Shown: in pieces, positions 60,538 to 64,000 of the stretch | How the letters are laid out: each line of letters opens with the position of its first letter | How positions within the stretch are numbered: position 1 is the stretch's first letter | DNA from: an uncultured Pluralibacter sp. | GTDB lineage: Bacteria; Pseudomonadota; Gammaproteobacteria; Enterobacterales; Enterobacteriaceae | Reading direction: 5' to 3' | Length of the DNA: 64,000 bases | Assembly (NCBI RefSeq): GCF_913775985.1 | Contig: NZ_CAJYMB010000150.1 | Coordinates: forward strand, 124,001 to 188,000 | The notes under the pieces: model-generated | Database searches by the model: none | What the model was told of the DNA's origin: nothing | What the model saw: the letters and a program-made list of their open reading frames with translations, nothing else | Position numbers and translations under genes: made by a program

Positions 60538-64000
<3,463 letters not shown>

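Overview
The window is about 57% GC chromosomal DNA of an Enterobacteriaceae bacterium. It follows the gene order of the Escherichia/Salmonella/Klebsiella core around 8-10 min, from yaiY to cyoA, and nearly every core protein matches its E. coli counterpart in length. No tRNA, rRNA, insertion sequence, prophage or CRISPR array is visible. Differences from E. coli K-12, recalled from memory, point to a Klebsiella/Enterobacter/Kosakonia/Cedecea-type relative: phoA, dgcC (adrA), araJ and yajD are missing at their usual places, and several accessory genes sit between core genes. The genus cannot be fixed from the sequence alone.

Layout. 1-11,400: yaiY (cut by the window edge), yaiZ, ddlA, an extensin-family protein, an MdtG-like MFS pump behind an excellent CRP site, iraP, psiF, proC, yaiI, a DUF2076 protein, the aroL-yaiA-aroM group, ppnP, rdgC and mak. 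11,400-21,200: sbcDC, divergent phoBR with a Pho box, brnQ and proY. 21,200-26,000: an accessory uptake cassette made of an outer-membrane porin, a citrate/tricarballylate-type MFS symporter, an orphan ModA-like binding protein and a LysR regulator. 26,000-31,300: malZ with MalT-like sites, two unrecognised small genes, a 2-Cys peroxiredoxin, acpH and queA. 31,300-36,900: tgt-yajC-secD-secF, then a VOC protein with its WYL regulator behind a palindromic operator. 36,900-43,900: tsx, yajI, nrdR-ribD-ribE-nusB, thiL-pgpA and a frameshifted medium-chain dehydrogenase. 43,900-49,700: the xseB-ispA-dxs-yajO operon and thiI. 49,700-55,000: an insertion between thiI and yajL holding inaA, an IclR regulator and a DmsABC-like molybdoenzyme operon with an FNR-type promoter. 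55,000-64,000: yajL, panE, yajQ, a LysE-type exporter, yajR and the cytochrome bo3 operon cyoABCDE (cyoA cut by the window end).

Functional themes. The core genes cover queuosine tRNA modification, the Sec accessory complex, riboflavin, thiamine and isoprenoid precursor synthesis, phosphate sensing and aerobic respiration. The accessory genes add tricarboxylate uptake, anaerobic oxyanion/S-oxide respiration and small-molecule export or detoxification. The least explained items are the Dms-like enzyme, whose predicted molybdenum ligand looks like cysteine rather than serine; the porin/MFS/binding-protein cassette with a perfect 11-bp inverted repeat before the symporter; a 12-bp perfect stem that buries the yajO Shine-Dalgarno; and an 85-nt foldable element between yaiA and aroM.
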